This document shows positions 1 to 8,261 of a stretch of 64,000 bases of DNA, piece after piece (position 1 is the stretch's first letter; every line of letters begins with the position of its first letter). Source of the DNA: Acidobacteriota bacterium (lineage in GTDB: Bacteria; Acidobacteriota; Terriglobia; Terriglobales; Acidobacteriaceae). The DNA is taken from the NCBI GenBank assembly GCA_018268855.1, contig JAFDVR010000008.1, forward strand, positions 62,001 to 126,000, written 5' to 3'. Made by a program: the position numbers and the translations under genes. The notes below the pieces were generated by a model. That model was not told the DNA's origin and made no database searches. It worked only from the letters and a program-made list of their open reading frames with translations.

Positions 1-2
1 AG

Positions 3-2399
3 CTCGAAATGCCCGTCATCGAAGACGCCGATCCCGTCCGTGGCCCCAAGCTCCTGCAAGGCCTTCCCGCCGGATGGAAAGAGCGTTTCGAAAAGCACAC
101 CACCACAGTCGCCGTGCTCGCCATCCGCGGAGACAGCACGGTGTACTTCGACCGCCAGACACCCACGCGCGAACAGTTCGTCCTGCGCCCCGGCCAGCTC
201 GACCCCAGCTCCGTCATCAATCTCACCGCGCGCACCTCCGCAGACGGCACGCTCGATTGGGATGTCCCCGCCGGCACCTGGCAGATCTTCGTCTTCCGCT
301 CCATCCCCACCATGCGCAAGGTGCGCCAGCCCGCAGGCACCGGCCCGCAGTTCGATCTCGATCACCTCAAAACCGCGTCCTTCGCCGCGCACGCAAAACG
401 CGTCGGCGATGCCGCCATGCCCTTTATGAAGGACTACGCAGGCACCACCTTCCGCGCCATCTTCTGCGACAGCCTCGAAGTCGTCGAAGACCTCTGGTGG
501 ACAGACGACTTCGCCGAACAGTTCAAACAGCGCCGCGGCTACGACCTCACGCCTTACCTGCCTCTGCTCCGCCGCGGACAGCGCGCCCAGTTCGTCGATC
601 ACCCCGACCAGCCAAAGTTCGACATGCCCAATATCGGCGACCAGGTACGGCACGACTACTGGCAGACTGTCTCCGACCTCATCTCCGAACGCATGTACGG
701 CCAGTTCGACGCATGGGCGCACAAGAACCATCTGCTCACGCGCACACAAGGCTACGGCTCCCCCGGAGACGTGCTCAAGATCGGCGCGCACGCCGACATC
801 GCCGAAACCGAAAACCTCTGGAACTACGGCCGCTTCGACTTCCTCAAGCTCGCCTCCTCCGCCTCCCATATCAGCGGACACCCCATCACCAGCAGCGAAT
901 CCTTCGTATGGATGGACCGCCTCTACATGCAGACACCCGAACTGGTAAAGACCACAGCCGATGCCAACCTCACCGCCGGCATCAACGAGATGGTCTACCA
1001 CGGCTTCCCCTACATCATGCCGTCGGCCAAAGATCCCGCAGGCTGGTATCCCTTCGTCGGGAATGGAGCAGGCGCTTCACCCTTCTCGTATTCGTCGCTC
1101 TTCAACGAACGCGATCCGCTCTGGCCTTATTACACCGATCTCAACGCCTACATCACGCGCCTGCAATTCATCTCGCAAACAGGCAAAAACGTCGCCGATG
1201 TCGCCATCTTCCGGCACGAACTCACCGCCATCAGCTACGATCCACCCGCACCCACGCCCGCGCTCAACCAGGCCGTAATGGACGCAGGCTATGCCTACGA
1301 TTACGTCAACGGAGACACGCTCGCGCACAGCACCGTCCGCAACAAAACACTCGTCACGCAAGGAGGCGCAACCTACCGCATCCTCTTCTTCCCCGCCGCG
1401 CGCCTCGTCTCCGCAGACACCATAGAACAACTGCAGAAGTTCGCAGCCGATGGCCTGCCCATCGTCTTCGTAGGAGACAAACCCATAGACAGCGACACGC
1501 TCTTCCAGCGCGAAAAGAACCAGCAACGCATCCACGCCGCACTCAATGCGATGACCGCGATGAAGAACGTCACCTCCGCAGCAGACATCGACGCAGCCAT
1601 CGGCCAACTGAACCTCACAACGCCGGCCGCCATCGCATTCCACGCACAACCTCTGCCTTTCCTCGAAAAGCAGATCGGCAACACCACCTTCTTCTTCGTG
1701 CGCAACCCATCCGATCAAGCCGTCGCGTTCAACGCAACCTTCCACGCAAAAGGCCGCCCTGAACTCTGGAACGCATGGACAGGCGAAGCCACCACGCTCA
1801 CCGCAAGCAAGAACAACGCTCTGCAACTTACGCTCAAACCAAACGGCTCCGCGCTCATTGCGTTCACGAACGACGACACAAGTCTCCTCGCCGAACCTGC
1901 CACCCCGCAACAACTCCGCTCCATCCCCATCGGCGACAAAGGCTGGCGCCTCGCCCTGCACTCTTACCCGTTCAAAAATTTCCAGCCCGCTGACCGCGAC
2001 CTCACCACGCTCACCGACTGGAGCACCGACCCCGAACTCAAATCACTCTCCGGCAGCGGCACCTACACCACGCACTTCACCCTCACGAGCGACGACCTCA
2101 CCCACCCGCTTACACTCGACCTCGGCACCGTCCATGACGCAGCCGCCATCCGTATCAACAACGGCCCCGCCGCACACACGCTCGTCACGCCACACACGCT
2201 CGACCTCGCACCACTCATCAAAGACGGCACACTCCACGCAGGCGACAACACGCTGGAGATCACTGTCTCCAACACCCTCTTCAACGCCGAATACTTCCAG
2301 ACGCCGCGCTCCTTTGCTCCAGGCCGTCCCGTAAGCTCGTCCTCCGGACTGATGCCCTCAGGTCTGCTTGGGCCTGTCCAGATACGCGTTATGCAATAA
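3..2399 (+). CDS. GH106-type glycoside hydrolase (alpha-L-rhamnosidase-like), 5' partial
   Basis: The reading frame is open to the left edge, so the true start lies outside the window; about 799 codons are visible. The protein resembles the GH106 family (alpha-L-rhamnosidase and related enzymes), which removes rhamnose from plant or microbial polysaccharides. Seen in the sequence: a region with SESFVWMDRLYMQTP and ADANLTAGINEMVYHGFPY, typical of the catalytic part of these very large enzymes, and a C-terminal stretch from about residue 640 that reads as a galactose-binding-like beta-sandwich (LDLGTVHDAAAIRINN, then HAGDNTLEITVSN). It is probably exported, but the signal peptide would be outside the window. 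The family assignment is from memory of motif layout. Substrate specificity is inferred. Confidence 0.75.
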   Translation, partial: LEMPVIEDADPVRGPKLLQGLPAGWKERFEKHTTTVAVLAIRGDSTVYFDRQTPTREQFVLRPGQLDPSSVINLTARTSADGTLDWDVPAGTWQIFVFRSIPTMRKVRQPAGTGPQFDLDHLKTASFAAHAKRVGDAAMPFMKDYAGTTFRAIFCDSLEVVEDLWWTDDFAEQFKQRRGYDLTPYLPLLRRGQRAQFVDHPDQPKFDMPNIGDQVRHDYWQTVSDLISERMYGQFDAWAHKNHLLTRTQGYGSPGDVLKIGAHADIAETENLWNYGRFDFLKLASSASHISGHPITSSESFVWMDRLYMQTPELVKTTADANLTAGINEMVYHGFPYIMPSAKDPAGWYPFVGNGAGASPFSYSSLFNERDPLWPYYTDLNAYITRLQFISQTGKNVADVAIFRHELTAISYDPPAPTPALNQAVMDAGYAYDYVNGDTLAHSTVRNKTLVTQGGATYRILFFPAARLVSADTIEQLQKFAADGLPIVFVGDKPIDSDTLFQREKNQQRIHAALNAMTAMKNVTSAADIDAAIGQLNLTTPAAIAFHAQPLPFLEKQIGNTTFFFVRNPSDQAVAFNATFHAKGRPELWNAWTGEATTLTASKNNALQLTLKPNGSALIAFTNDDTSLLAEPATPQQLRSIPIGDKGWRLALHSYPFKNFQPADRDLTTLTDWSTDPELKSLSGSGTYTTHFTLTSDDLTHPLTLDLGTVHDAAAIRINNGPAAHTLVTPHTLDLAPLIKDGTLHAGDNTLEITVSNTLFNAEYFQTPRSFAPGRPVSSSSGLMPSGLLGPVQIRVMQ

Positions 2400-2437
2400 C
2401 TGCCGGGCCATCTGGCCACGAACAAAAAACCTTTTTC

Positions 2438-2462
2438 GAACTTCCCTAACCGCATCCGCGTA
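2438..2462 (+). promoter_or_regulatory. Possible ECF-type promoter upstream of the sigma gene
   Basis: GAACTT at 2438-2443 is followed after 15 nt by CGTA at 2459-2462. This matches the general GAACTT/CGT layout of promoters read by ECF sigma factors. It lies between the end of the glycosidase gene and the sigma start, so it could be an autoregulatory promoter. Inference only. Confidence 0.35.
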
Positions 2463-2472
2463 CCCCTGTCTA

Positions 2473-3051
2473 ATGCAGCGAATGGACAGGGACGATCGAG
2501 ACGCGATCCGCCGTGTACTCAACGGCGATCGGGACGCCTATCGCGTCCTGATGCAGCGGTACTTCGTGCAAGTCCATCGCGTCGCCTGGCGCATCACTGG
2601 CGACGAAGCTGACGCGGAAGAGGCTGCCCAGGAGGCCTTTCTCCGCGCCTACAACAAGCTGCCGGGCTTCCGCATGGACGCCCAGTTTTCCACCTGGATT
2701 ACACGCATTGCCATGAACTCTGCACTCAATCTCGTCGAACGCCGCAACCGCGATCTCAGCCGCACAGCCGAGCGCATCGACAGCTCCGACGGCATGCATA
2801 CCCCGCACACCGCCGCCACGCCCGAGCGCGCCGTGTTGGACGCGGAAACCGCGCAACTCCGCCGCGTCGCAATGGCCACGCTCACGCCCATGGAGCGCAC
2901 CGCATTCACCATGCGCCACATGGAAGATGTTCCCGTAGTCGAGATTGCGGCCGCGCTCAATATCCAGCCCAACGCCGCTAAGCAAGCCATCTTCCGCGCT
3001 GTCGGCAAACTGCGCCGCGCGCTCGCTCCCGTTGCGGGAGGCATGGCATGA
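2473..3051 (+). CDS. RNA polymerase sigma factor, ECF (sigma-70) family
   Basis: 192 residues, the usual ECF length. Region sigma-2 covers about residues 18-85 (AYRVLMQRYFVQVHR, then EEAAQEAFLRAYNKLPGF and FSTWITRIAMNSALN). Region sigma-4 covers about 130-183 and contains a helix-turn-helix (VVEIAAALNIQPNAAKQAIF). The frame is open further upstream, to about 2368 inside the previous gene, but the ATG at 2473 begins the conserved part; an ATG at 2482 is also possible. The last four bases overlap the next gene (ATGA), a zinc-finger anti-sigma factor. The two therefore form a standard sigma/anti-sigma pair that directs RNA polymerase to a stress or envelope regulon. The inducing signal is unknown. 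Confidence 0.92.
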   Translation: MQRMDRDDRDAIRRVLNGDRDAYRVLMQRYFVQVHRVAWRITGDEADAEEAAQEAFLRAYNKLPGFRMDAQFSTWITRIAMNSALNLVERRNRDLSRTAERIDSSDGMHTPHTAATPERAVLDAETAQLRRVAMATLTPMERTAFTMRHMEDVPVVEIAAALNIQPNAAKQAIFRAVGKLRRALAPVAGGMA

Positions 3052-3737
3052 GCCACTTCTCGCAGGACGAGATCATCGCCTTCCACCTCGGCGAATCACA
3101 GCATGAAGCTGCCGTACGCGTGCACCTTGAAGTCTGCGATGCATGCGCCGAAATCTCTTACTCCGTTGCGGAAACGTTGCGCGTCTTCTCCGCAGGCCGC
3201 GTTCCGCACACAGACTTTGAAACAAGCTGGCAGCGTGTCCGCTCTTCCATGGGCGTACTCGCTGCTCCCGGCCGCCGCTCGTGGCGGACGCGTCTCGCGT
3301 GGCCGGCCGTGGCCTCTCTCTGCGCTGTCATGCTGTTGGCCATCTTCTTCATCCATCGGCACAACGCGCGCATGCAAAACGCACATTACGCCTTCGACAG
3401 ACCTGGCCCACTTACCACCGTTCCGGTGGACGAGCGCAATCACCTCGACGCCGCCGAGCGCTTGCTCACCGAAGTCAACCATACGCACGGCGATCTCGAC
3501 GATGCCACGCTCGACGCCGCGCACCAGCTCGCGCTCAGCAACGCGATATACGTACAGCAAGCACAGCAACGCGGCGACATGGCCGAAGCTGCCACGCTCG
3601 AACATCTCGGTCGCGTACTCACCGATATCGGACATCAGCCAAAAGAAAACGCTCAGACATGGCGTCTGCGGCTGGAGATGAACACCGACGGTCTGCTGCT
3701 TGACATCCGCATCCTGCAGCAGAACGACGACCACTAA
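3048..3737 (+). CDS. Membrane anti-sigma factor with zinc-finger motif
   Basis: 229 residues. The N terminus carries the H-x3-C-x2-C signature of zinc-binding anti-sigma domains (HLEVCDAC, residues 26-33). One transmembrane helix is visible at about residues 84-103 (LAWPAVASLCAVMLLAIFF), followed by a roughly 125-residue C-terminal domain expected to be periplasmic and rich in short helices. The family holds its partner sigma factor inactive until a signal acts on the external part. It overlaps the sigma gene by 4 bp, so the two are translationally coupled. The C-terminal domain is not one I recognise and would be the sensor. Role by family and context. Confidence 0.8.
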   Translation: MSHFSQDEIIAFHLGESQHEAAVRVHLEVCDACAEISYSVAETLRVFSAGRVPHTDFETSWQRVRSSMGVLAAPGRRSWRTRLAWPAVASLCAVMLLAIFFIHRHNARMQNAHYAFDRPGPLTTVPVDERNHLDAAERLLTEVNHTHGDLDDATLDAAHQLALSNAIYVQQAQQRGDMAEAATLEHLGRVLTDIGHQPKENAQTWRLRLEMNTDGLLLDIRILQQNDDH

Positions 3738-3763
3738 CGAATTGCATGAAGAAGGACACGTTC

Positions 3764-4690
3764 ATGAAAACCACACTCCGCGCACTGCTTTCATTCGCAC
3801 TGCTCGCCGCTCTCCCCGCTCTGGCGTTTACGCCGCCCATCGATCCGCTCGACGCCTCGGACGACCCATCGTATGTCGCCGGCAAAAAAGCGCTCGACGA
3901 TCAGCGCTGGCGCGATGGCATCCGCGCATTCGACAAAGTGATTCAAACGCGTAACTCTCGAGCCGACGCCGCTTATTACTGGAAGGCATACGCTCTGAAC
4001 AAGATGCATCATGGCCCCGAAGCTGCCGCTACTTGCGAAGCTCTTCGCGCGAAGTTCCCCAAAAGTTCGTGGAACAAGGACTGCGGCGCGCTCACCATCG
4101 ACACCGCAGTGGAGGAAGGCGTCTTTCCGAGTATCAAGAATGGTCCTCATGTAGAAGTGCGCGTACATCCGCAGGTCCACGTCCGTTATGAAGATGACGA
4201 GAACAGCAGCGACGCGCGCGACCCCGAGCAGGACATGAAGATACTCGCGCTCAACTCTCTGCTTCAGCAGTCGCCCGACCGCGCCCTGCCGCAACTGCGC
4301 ACGCTGCTCAATAGCAACGCGCGCATGAGCACCAAAAAACATGTCATCTTCGTTCTCGCACAGAGCAAGAACCCCGAAGCGCAAAAAATTCTTGATGATG
4401 CTCTGCGGGGCAAAATGGACCCCGAACTCCAGCGTCAGGCCATCCTGATGACAGGCATCTTCCAGCGCAAGAGCTCCAATCCCGCACTCGTCGATATCTA
4501 CAAAACCAACCCCGACGCACGCACGAAAAAAGCCGTCATCAACGCCCTCTTCATCTCGCAGGACGCAGCCGACATGGTCAGCATTGCCCGCCTCGAAAAA
4601 GACCTGGAACTAAAACGCCAGATCGTCTCCCAGCTCGCCCTGATGCACGACAAGGTTGCGCAGGACTACATGCTCGAACTGCTGAAGTAG
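3764..4690 (+). CDS. Secreted TPR/HEAT-repeat protein of the sigma/anti-sigma cluster
   Basis: 308 residues. An in-frame ATG lies at 3746, but the ATG at 3764 is preferred because AAGGA lies 7 nt upstream and a clear signal peptide follows (MKTTLRALLSFALLAALPALA). Residues about 30-95 look like a tetratricopeptide pair (GKKALDDQRWRDGIRAFDKVI, then AAYYWKAYALNKMH). From about residue 150 to the end there are alpha-helical repeats of HEAT type (KILALNSLLQQSPDRALPQL, KKHVIFVLAQSKNPEAQKIL and others). Such repeats bind other proteins. It sits 26 bp behind the anti-sigma gene and is probably co-transcribed, so it may take part in sensing or be a target. No enzymatic motif is seen. Confidence 0.75.
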   Translation: MKTTLRALLSFALLAALPALAFTPPIDPLDASDDPSYVAGKKALDDQRWRDGIRAFDKVIQTRNSRADAAYYWKAYALNKMHHGPEAAATCEALRAKFPKSSWNKDCGALTIDTAVEEGVFPSIKNGPHVEVRVHPQVHVRYEDDENSSDARDPEQDMKILALNSLLQQSPDRALPQLRTLLNSNARMSTKKHVIFVLAQSKNPEAQKILDDALRGKMDPELQRQAILMTGIFQRKSSNPALVDIYKTNPDARTKKAVINALFISQDAADMVSIARLEKDLELKRQIVSQLALMHDKVAQDYMLELLK

Positions 4691-5184
4691 CAGAGCAAGC
4701 CGCGATTGTTTTGAAGGGGCTGAGCTTCAGCCCAGCCATTTGGCAACAGCCAGAACGGGGCTTTAGCCCCTGAGGGATTGAATGCTCGCGTCACTCGCTG
4801 ATTCCCCGGTTTATCAACCCACGGGCGGAAGGAGAACCGGCAGTACAGTAGGCGAGCAACGCTCCTGCTTGGCGCAAAATATTTTCGCTGCTCATCGAAC
4901 TTCGCAGAGCAAAGCAGCGTACCCCCAGATACAAAGTTTTGCCTCCCGAGAAAAGGCATCCGCCGGCTGAAGCAATTCAGCCGGCATTTTTTGATCTATC
5001 GAGCAATAAAATCGGAGGGAGCAGTGGCCTTTAGGCCACTGAATAACAACCCTCACAAAAGGGGCTTCAGGCCCGGGCTTCTCTCACTCACAACCACAAC
5101 TCTCCACCGCGACCAACGGAAGTGCCAAGCGAAGCGAACCGCCCTCCGCGCAGGAGCTGACAACTGAGAACAGGCAACTGACAA
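4691..5184. repeat. Gene-free region with palindromic hairpin repeats
   Basis: 494 bp without a convincing gene. It holds several members of the hairpin family described under findings: 4757-4770 (GGGGC, loop TTTA, GCCCC, then TGAGGG), 5022-5041 (CAGTGGCC, TTTA, GGCCACTG), a relative at 4717-4733 (GGGCTGA, GCT, TCAGCCC) and a decayed copy at 5062-5074. Near 5157-5188 the short motif CTGACAACTGAGAACAGG and its variants recur; similar text is found at about 15150-15182 and, inverted, at about 47399-47420. Confidence 0.7.
4962..4991 (+). terminator. Strong intrinsic terminator
   Basis: A perfect 10-bp stem (GCCGGCTGAA 4962-4971 with TTCAGCCGGC 4976-4985), a GCAA tetraloop, and then ATTTTTTG. 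It lies 270 bp past the HEAT-repeat gene, so it either ends that transcript late or ends a separate short transcript. Confidence 0.75.
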
Positions 5185-5841
5185 CTAAGACCTAGCCCGC
5201 TTCACAGCATCCTCAGCCGCCTTCACCGCACGCCGCTCCCGTGCCTCCGGCGTCTGGTAATAAAACACACCCAGCAAATGCCCGCGTCTCTGCGCCGCCG
5301 TCATGTTCTTCCACCCTTCCATCGCTCCCGGATACCGCCGGAACACCACCTGCAAGATCGGCGGAAGCTCACGCTCGCCATCGATCGTAAGCAGGATGCG
5401 TTCGGCAAGCTGCTCCGCCGCACGCGTTCTGCTCTCAACGCTCTTCAACTCCATGATGCGCCGTTCAATGTCCTTCTTCGCCGACGGGCTGAACTTGTCA
5501 TAAAACTTCTTCAGCGTGCGGTCGCTCTTCAGCAGCTTCCCCAACTCCGCAGGAACACCAGCCTCAGGCCGCTCTTCCATGTCCGGCGCGATCACCACAT
5601 CCACCGCGCTGCCCAGCTTCACCTTGGCAGCCTTCTGCAATTCGCGATTTACCAGCAGCATCTGTCCGCCGCCTTTATATGGAAACAGCGACGTCCGAAA
5701 AGCAGCACCATTCACCGTGCCGCGCACCCTCATGCCATTGCGCTTCTTCCATGCAGCGGTCGCATCGAACGGCAGCCGCACCACGGTCCAGCCAAGACCG
5801 TCGCCACTCTTCTCCAGCACTCCGCGAAATGTCTTCTTCAT
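5185..5841 (-). CDS. DUF1905 / YdeI-OmpD-associated family protein
   Basis: 218 residues. The N-terminal half (about 1-95) matches the small beta-barrel domain DUF1905 (VRLPFDATAAWKKRNGMRVRG, then RTSLFPYKGGGQMLLVN). The C-terminal half (about 115-218) matches the YdeI/OmpD-associated helical domain (SPSAKKDIERRIMELKSVESR, then RILLTI). Proteins of this fusion type are widespread and have no settled biochemical role; the YdeI name comes from antimicrobial-peptide resistance phenotypes in enterics. The start is supported by a GGGAG sequence about 9 nt upstream. Cytosolic, no signal peptide. It is monocistronic, with its promoter region facing the gene at 6063. Confidence 0.75.
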   Translation of the reverse strand: MKKTFRGVLEKSGDGLGWTVVRLPFDATAAWKKRNGMRVRGTVNGAAFRTSLFPYKGGGQMLLVNRELQKAAKVKLGSAVDVVIAPDMEERPEAGVPAELGKLLKSDRTLKKFYDKFSPSAKKDIERRIMELKSVESRTRAAEQLAERILLTIDGERELPPILQVVFRRYPGAMEGWKNMTAAQRRGHLLGVFYYQTPEARERRAVKAAEDAVKRARS

Positions 5842-6062
5842 GGCAATGCTCCCAACAAAGAGTAACGGTAACAGGAAGGTTAATAGCCCAAATATAAGGA
5901 GAAATCGCTCTAAAATGAGCTGTATTCAGTCGTAATACTCCATCCGTAACCGGGGATGAGTTGCAGAAAACAACCATTTTCACTGAAGAATGCTCCATTT
6001 TTAGTGGAAATCAAACTCCTGAGTGCGGACCACGCGCCAGATTGAATGAGGTTATTTAGCAA

Positions 6063-6443
6063 ATGCTTTCGCTCATATCCGGTATGCTTTCTTCGGCTCT
6101 GCTCGCTGCTTCGGCGAGCAGCACCTCCGTTCCGCCTGCGCACGATGCCTGCCGCGCCACACTCACTGTCACCGATGCGCGCACGCTCGCCACAGAGACT
6201 CCTAATGCACGCGCCTTCGTGGAAAATCTGAAAGCCACCCTGAAAACGGAGATCGCCGGTCGGAATGGCAATTCCGTCAAAGTCCGCGTCATTAATACGG
6301 CAAACAAAAATGAAGTAATCGGTGTGTACTCTGTGAACCTGCGCACCGGTGCCGTTCTGGACGACGACCAGGAGCCCGCCGAAGATGGTCAGACCGCAGC
6401 TACCCGCCAGCGTCTCATTGCCCGTCACTGCAATTCGCGTTAA
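6063..6443 (+). CDS. Small secreted protein of unknown function
   Basis: 126 residues with a probable signal peptide (MLSLISGMLSSALLAASASS). The mature part is a short alpha/beta sequence (RAFVENLKATLKTEIAG, then SVKVRVINTANKNEVIGVYSVNLRTG), which resembles the one-repeat fold of small periplasmic inhibitor-like or PepSY-like proteins. I do not recognise the family. Two cysteines (in HDACRA and ARHCNSR) lie near the ends of the mature part and could form a disulfide. No good ribosome binding site at normal spacing is seen; GAGG lies about 12 nt upstream. Confidence 0.55.
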   Translation: MLSLISGMLSSALLAASASSTSVPPAHDACRATLTVTDARTLATETPNARAFVENLKATLKTEIAGRNGNSVKVRVINTANKNEVIGVYSVNLRTGAVLDDDQEPAEDGQTAATRQRLIARHCNSR

Positions 6444-6445
6444 GG

Positions 6446-6462
6446 GCATGGTTCAGCCGTGC
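6446..6462. repeat. Hairpin-family repeat, degenerate copy
   Basis: GCATGG and CCGTGC pair around the loop TTCAG just after the stop codon at 6443. The core (GGTTCAGCC) matches the TTTA/TTCA-loop hairpin family found in the his operon. Confidence 0.45.
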
Positions 6463-6511
6463 TGAATTGCCCGTTCAAGGCTTCGTTGCGCTTTACTAAG
6501 ATTTACTGTGA

Positions 6512-7264
6512 TTACTGCGATGCCGTAGCGGAATCGTAATCATTTGCCGTAATGACCTGCAGTCCCGGATTATTCACTACCTGCCGGTCCAACAGAACAA
6601 GGGTACGCGCACTGCCTTGCGGATAAGCTACTGCGCTGCCTGCGTATAGCGGCACGGTCGTATCCACCGGCACCTCACCTGCCGTCAGCACATTCACTGC
6701 GTACGTTCCTACTGGAACATTGATGTATTGCGTATTTACGCCCAGGGTCACATTGGTCAGCACGGGATTTACTTTTTGCAGCGTCGATCCCGATGGAATC
6801 AGGTAAATGTCTACTGGGCCAACCTTCGTCGCCTGATCGATGATGCGCAGAGCAATCTGTCCGGAAGGTGCGGGCGTGCTTTGGTCCTGCAGCACGGTGG
6901 ATTGCAGACTGGCCGCCACATTGCCCACCAGCAGCGTGTACTGCTTGCTATTTGCGAGTGTTGCCCGTGTGGTGGTTAACACGGTGCGCGTATTTGCCTG
7001 GTCTACATCCAGCTTGTATGTGGCAGGCGTGATCGGGATATACGACGTGGTAGTGCCAAAGCCCAGGTTGTATGCCAGCACCGCATTGGAAGCATAAATG
7101 TCCACGCCACCAGAATCCGGGGAAGCATAGATGATGCGTAGCTGCGAAACGCTGGGCGAATTCGTGCTCACCGCCTGGCAACCAGACATGAGCAGGCCGC
7201 CCACCGCCAGCGAAACCAGCGAAACCGCGCGACGTACACCTGTCTGAAAAAGTCCGGGCATCAT
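6512..7264 (-). CDS. DUF4397-domain lipoprotein
   Basis: 250 residues. The signal peptide ends in a lipobox (LLMSGC, Cys at about residue 29), so the protein should be lipid-anchored. The mature part is two tandem DUF4397-like beta-sandwich units: LRIIYASPDSGGVDIYASN to about residue 125, and IALRIIDQATKVGPVDIYLIPSG to about residue 235. DUF4397 proteins are secreted or surface proteins, often in tandem repeats, without a known activity. The alternate start one codon downstream (MPG) is equally possible. The gene stands alone between convergent or divergent neighbours. Confidence 0.8.
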   Translation of the reverse strand: MMPGLFQTGVRRAVSLVSLAVGGLLMSGCQAVSTNSPSVSQLRIIYASPDSGGVDIYASNAVLAYNLGFGTTTSYIPITPATYKLDVDQANTRTVLTTTRATLANSKQYTLLVGNVAASLQSTVLQDQSTPAPSGQIALRIIDQATKVGPVDIYLIPSGSTLQKVNPVLTNVTLGVNTQYINVPVGTYAVNVLTAGEVPVDTTVPLYAGSAVAYPQGSARTLVLLDRQVVNNPGLQVITANDYDSATASQ

Positions 7265-7348
7265 CCTGTAAAGGCTCCGCTTAACTCTACCGGATTCACG
7301 CTGACTGCACTACATGAAACTGCGCGTGGAAATCGCGTTCGCTTTCCG

Positions 7349-7678
7349 CTACTTCTTCGGCCTGTGCGCGACGATCATGTCCTTGACCTTGTCGTAGGTC
7401 GCCTGCGGAACAATGCCGCGCTGCACGATCTGGTTCTTCATCGTGTACGGACGGCCATCGATAATCCGCTTGGCATACACATCGCCGATGCCGGGCAGCG
7501 CCTTCAACTGATCGGCAGTTGCCGTATTGAGATCGAGCGGAGCACCTGTCTGCGCCGTGCTTGCCTTGGTCGCAGCAGGAGCAACAGGCTTGGCATTGGT
7601 CTTGGTGGATTTGGTTTGTGCACCTGCCACCATGCCTATAGCTAATGAAATAACTGCAATTCGCTTCAATAGGTTCAT
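7349..7678 (-). CDS. ComEA-like helix-hairpin-helix DNA-binding protein
   Basis: 109 residues from the ATG at 7678, which has AAAGGA upstream. An in-frame ATG at 7738 would place 20 odd residues before the signal peptide and is not preferred. Signal peptide MNLLKRIAVISLAIGMVAGAQ, then a low-complexity Lys/Thr/Ala linker, then the ComEA signature LDLNTATADQLKALPGIGDVYAKRII (written here in two parts: LDLNTATADQLKALPGIG and DVYAKRII). ComEA proteins bind incoming double-stranded DNA in the periplasm during natural transformation. Many short secreted HhH proteins of this type also occur outside competence clusters, and no other com gene is in the window, so the role is uncertain. Confidence 0.78.
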   Translation of the reverse strand: MNLLKRIAVISLAIGMVAGAQTKSTKTNAKPVAPAATKASTAQTGAPLDLNTATADQLKALPGIGDVYAKRIIDGRPYTMKNQIVQRGIVPQATYDKVKDMIVAHRPKK

Positions 7679-7770
7679 TGTTTCTATTCCTTTCTTAATT
7701 GGCAGTTCAGGGTCTACAAACATAATGGCTCTTCTCAAACAAGGTCAATCATCTTTATTATGATTCGCAA

Positions 7771-8226
7771 ATGTCTGATTTATTTGAAGAAAAGGTTTGG
7801 CAGCCAGCTCTCGAAGTGGTCAATATCTACGAAGATTACGAGATCTTTAGAAAATCTTTTGCTGGGGTGCCTCCTAATATCGGACGGGCATATGCCGCAT
7901 CTTTCATTGGTGCCGAGATTTGCAACGGAGGTTTCTCGCAACTGTTTTATAACAGCACGGGCATCTTGGTACCAGAAGGTATTGAAGGTATGCGCTTGCT
8001 GGGCATGCGTCAAACGGCAGACGTAGTGCAGAAGGCAGTCGATCAGCTTGGCGAGCCATATCCTCGGGAACGTGAAGACCGCATTACGCGCCTTGAACAA
8101 TTGGAAAAACTCCAAGGAAAGAAGACCTGGTGGCCTTTTGAATCGGAGTTCTACAAACTGATTAATGCAGAGAACGGAGGTTTTCAAAAGGCCGCCGAGA
8201 AGTTTGCTGCAACAGTTGAACGTTGA
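7771..8226 (+). CDS. DMP19-like (DUF4375) protein
   Basis: 151 residues. The segment EICNGGFSQLFYNSTG at about residues 50-65 matches the core of DUF4375/DMP19 proteins; DMP19 of Neisseria is described as a DNA mimic. No signal peptide. The gene is visibly AT-richer than its neighbours and uses codons such as TTT, AAA and GAA more, which suggests recent acquisition. Its end is 36 bp before the his leader peptide, so the his promoter overlaps its last bases. The function here is unknown; DNA mimicry is only a family-level suggestion. Confidence 0.65.
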   Translation: MSDLFEEKVWQPALEVVNIYEDYEIFRKSFAGVPPNIGRAYAASFIGAEICNGGFSQLFYNSTGILVPEGIEGMRLLGMRQTADVVQKAVDQLGEPYPREREDRITRLEQLEKLQGKKTWWPFESEFYKLINAENGGFQKAAEKFAATVER

Positions 8227-8251
8227 CACCACGCGGGCTTCGCCTTAGCCT
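8223..8251 (+). promoter_or_regulatory. Predicted his operon promoter
   Basis: A perfect -35 TTGACA (8223-8228), a 17-nt spacer, and TAGCCT (8246-8251). The last has the T, A and final T that matter most in a -10 box. It would start transcription at about 8258, only some four bases before the leader ATG at 8262. The -35 lies inside the last codons of the DMP19-like gene. Sequence-based prediction. Confidence 0.55.
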
Positions 8252-8261
8252 TATAGAAGGA

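Noticed and set aside
74..1762. A 562-codon open frame inside the glycosidase gene, shifted by two bases
   Set aside because: Extremely Arg/His-rich, no domain, explained by GC-biased codons of the real gene.
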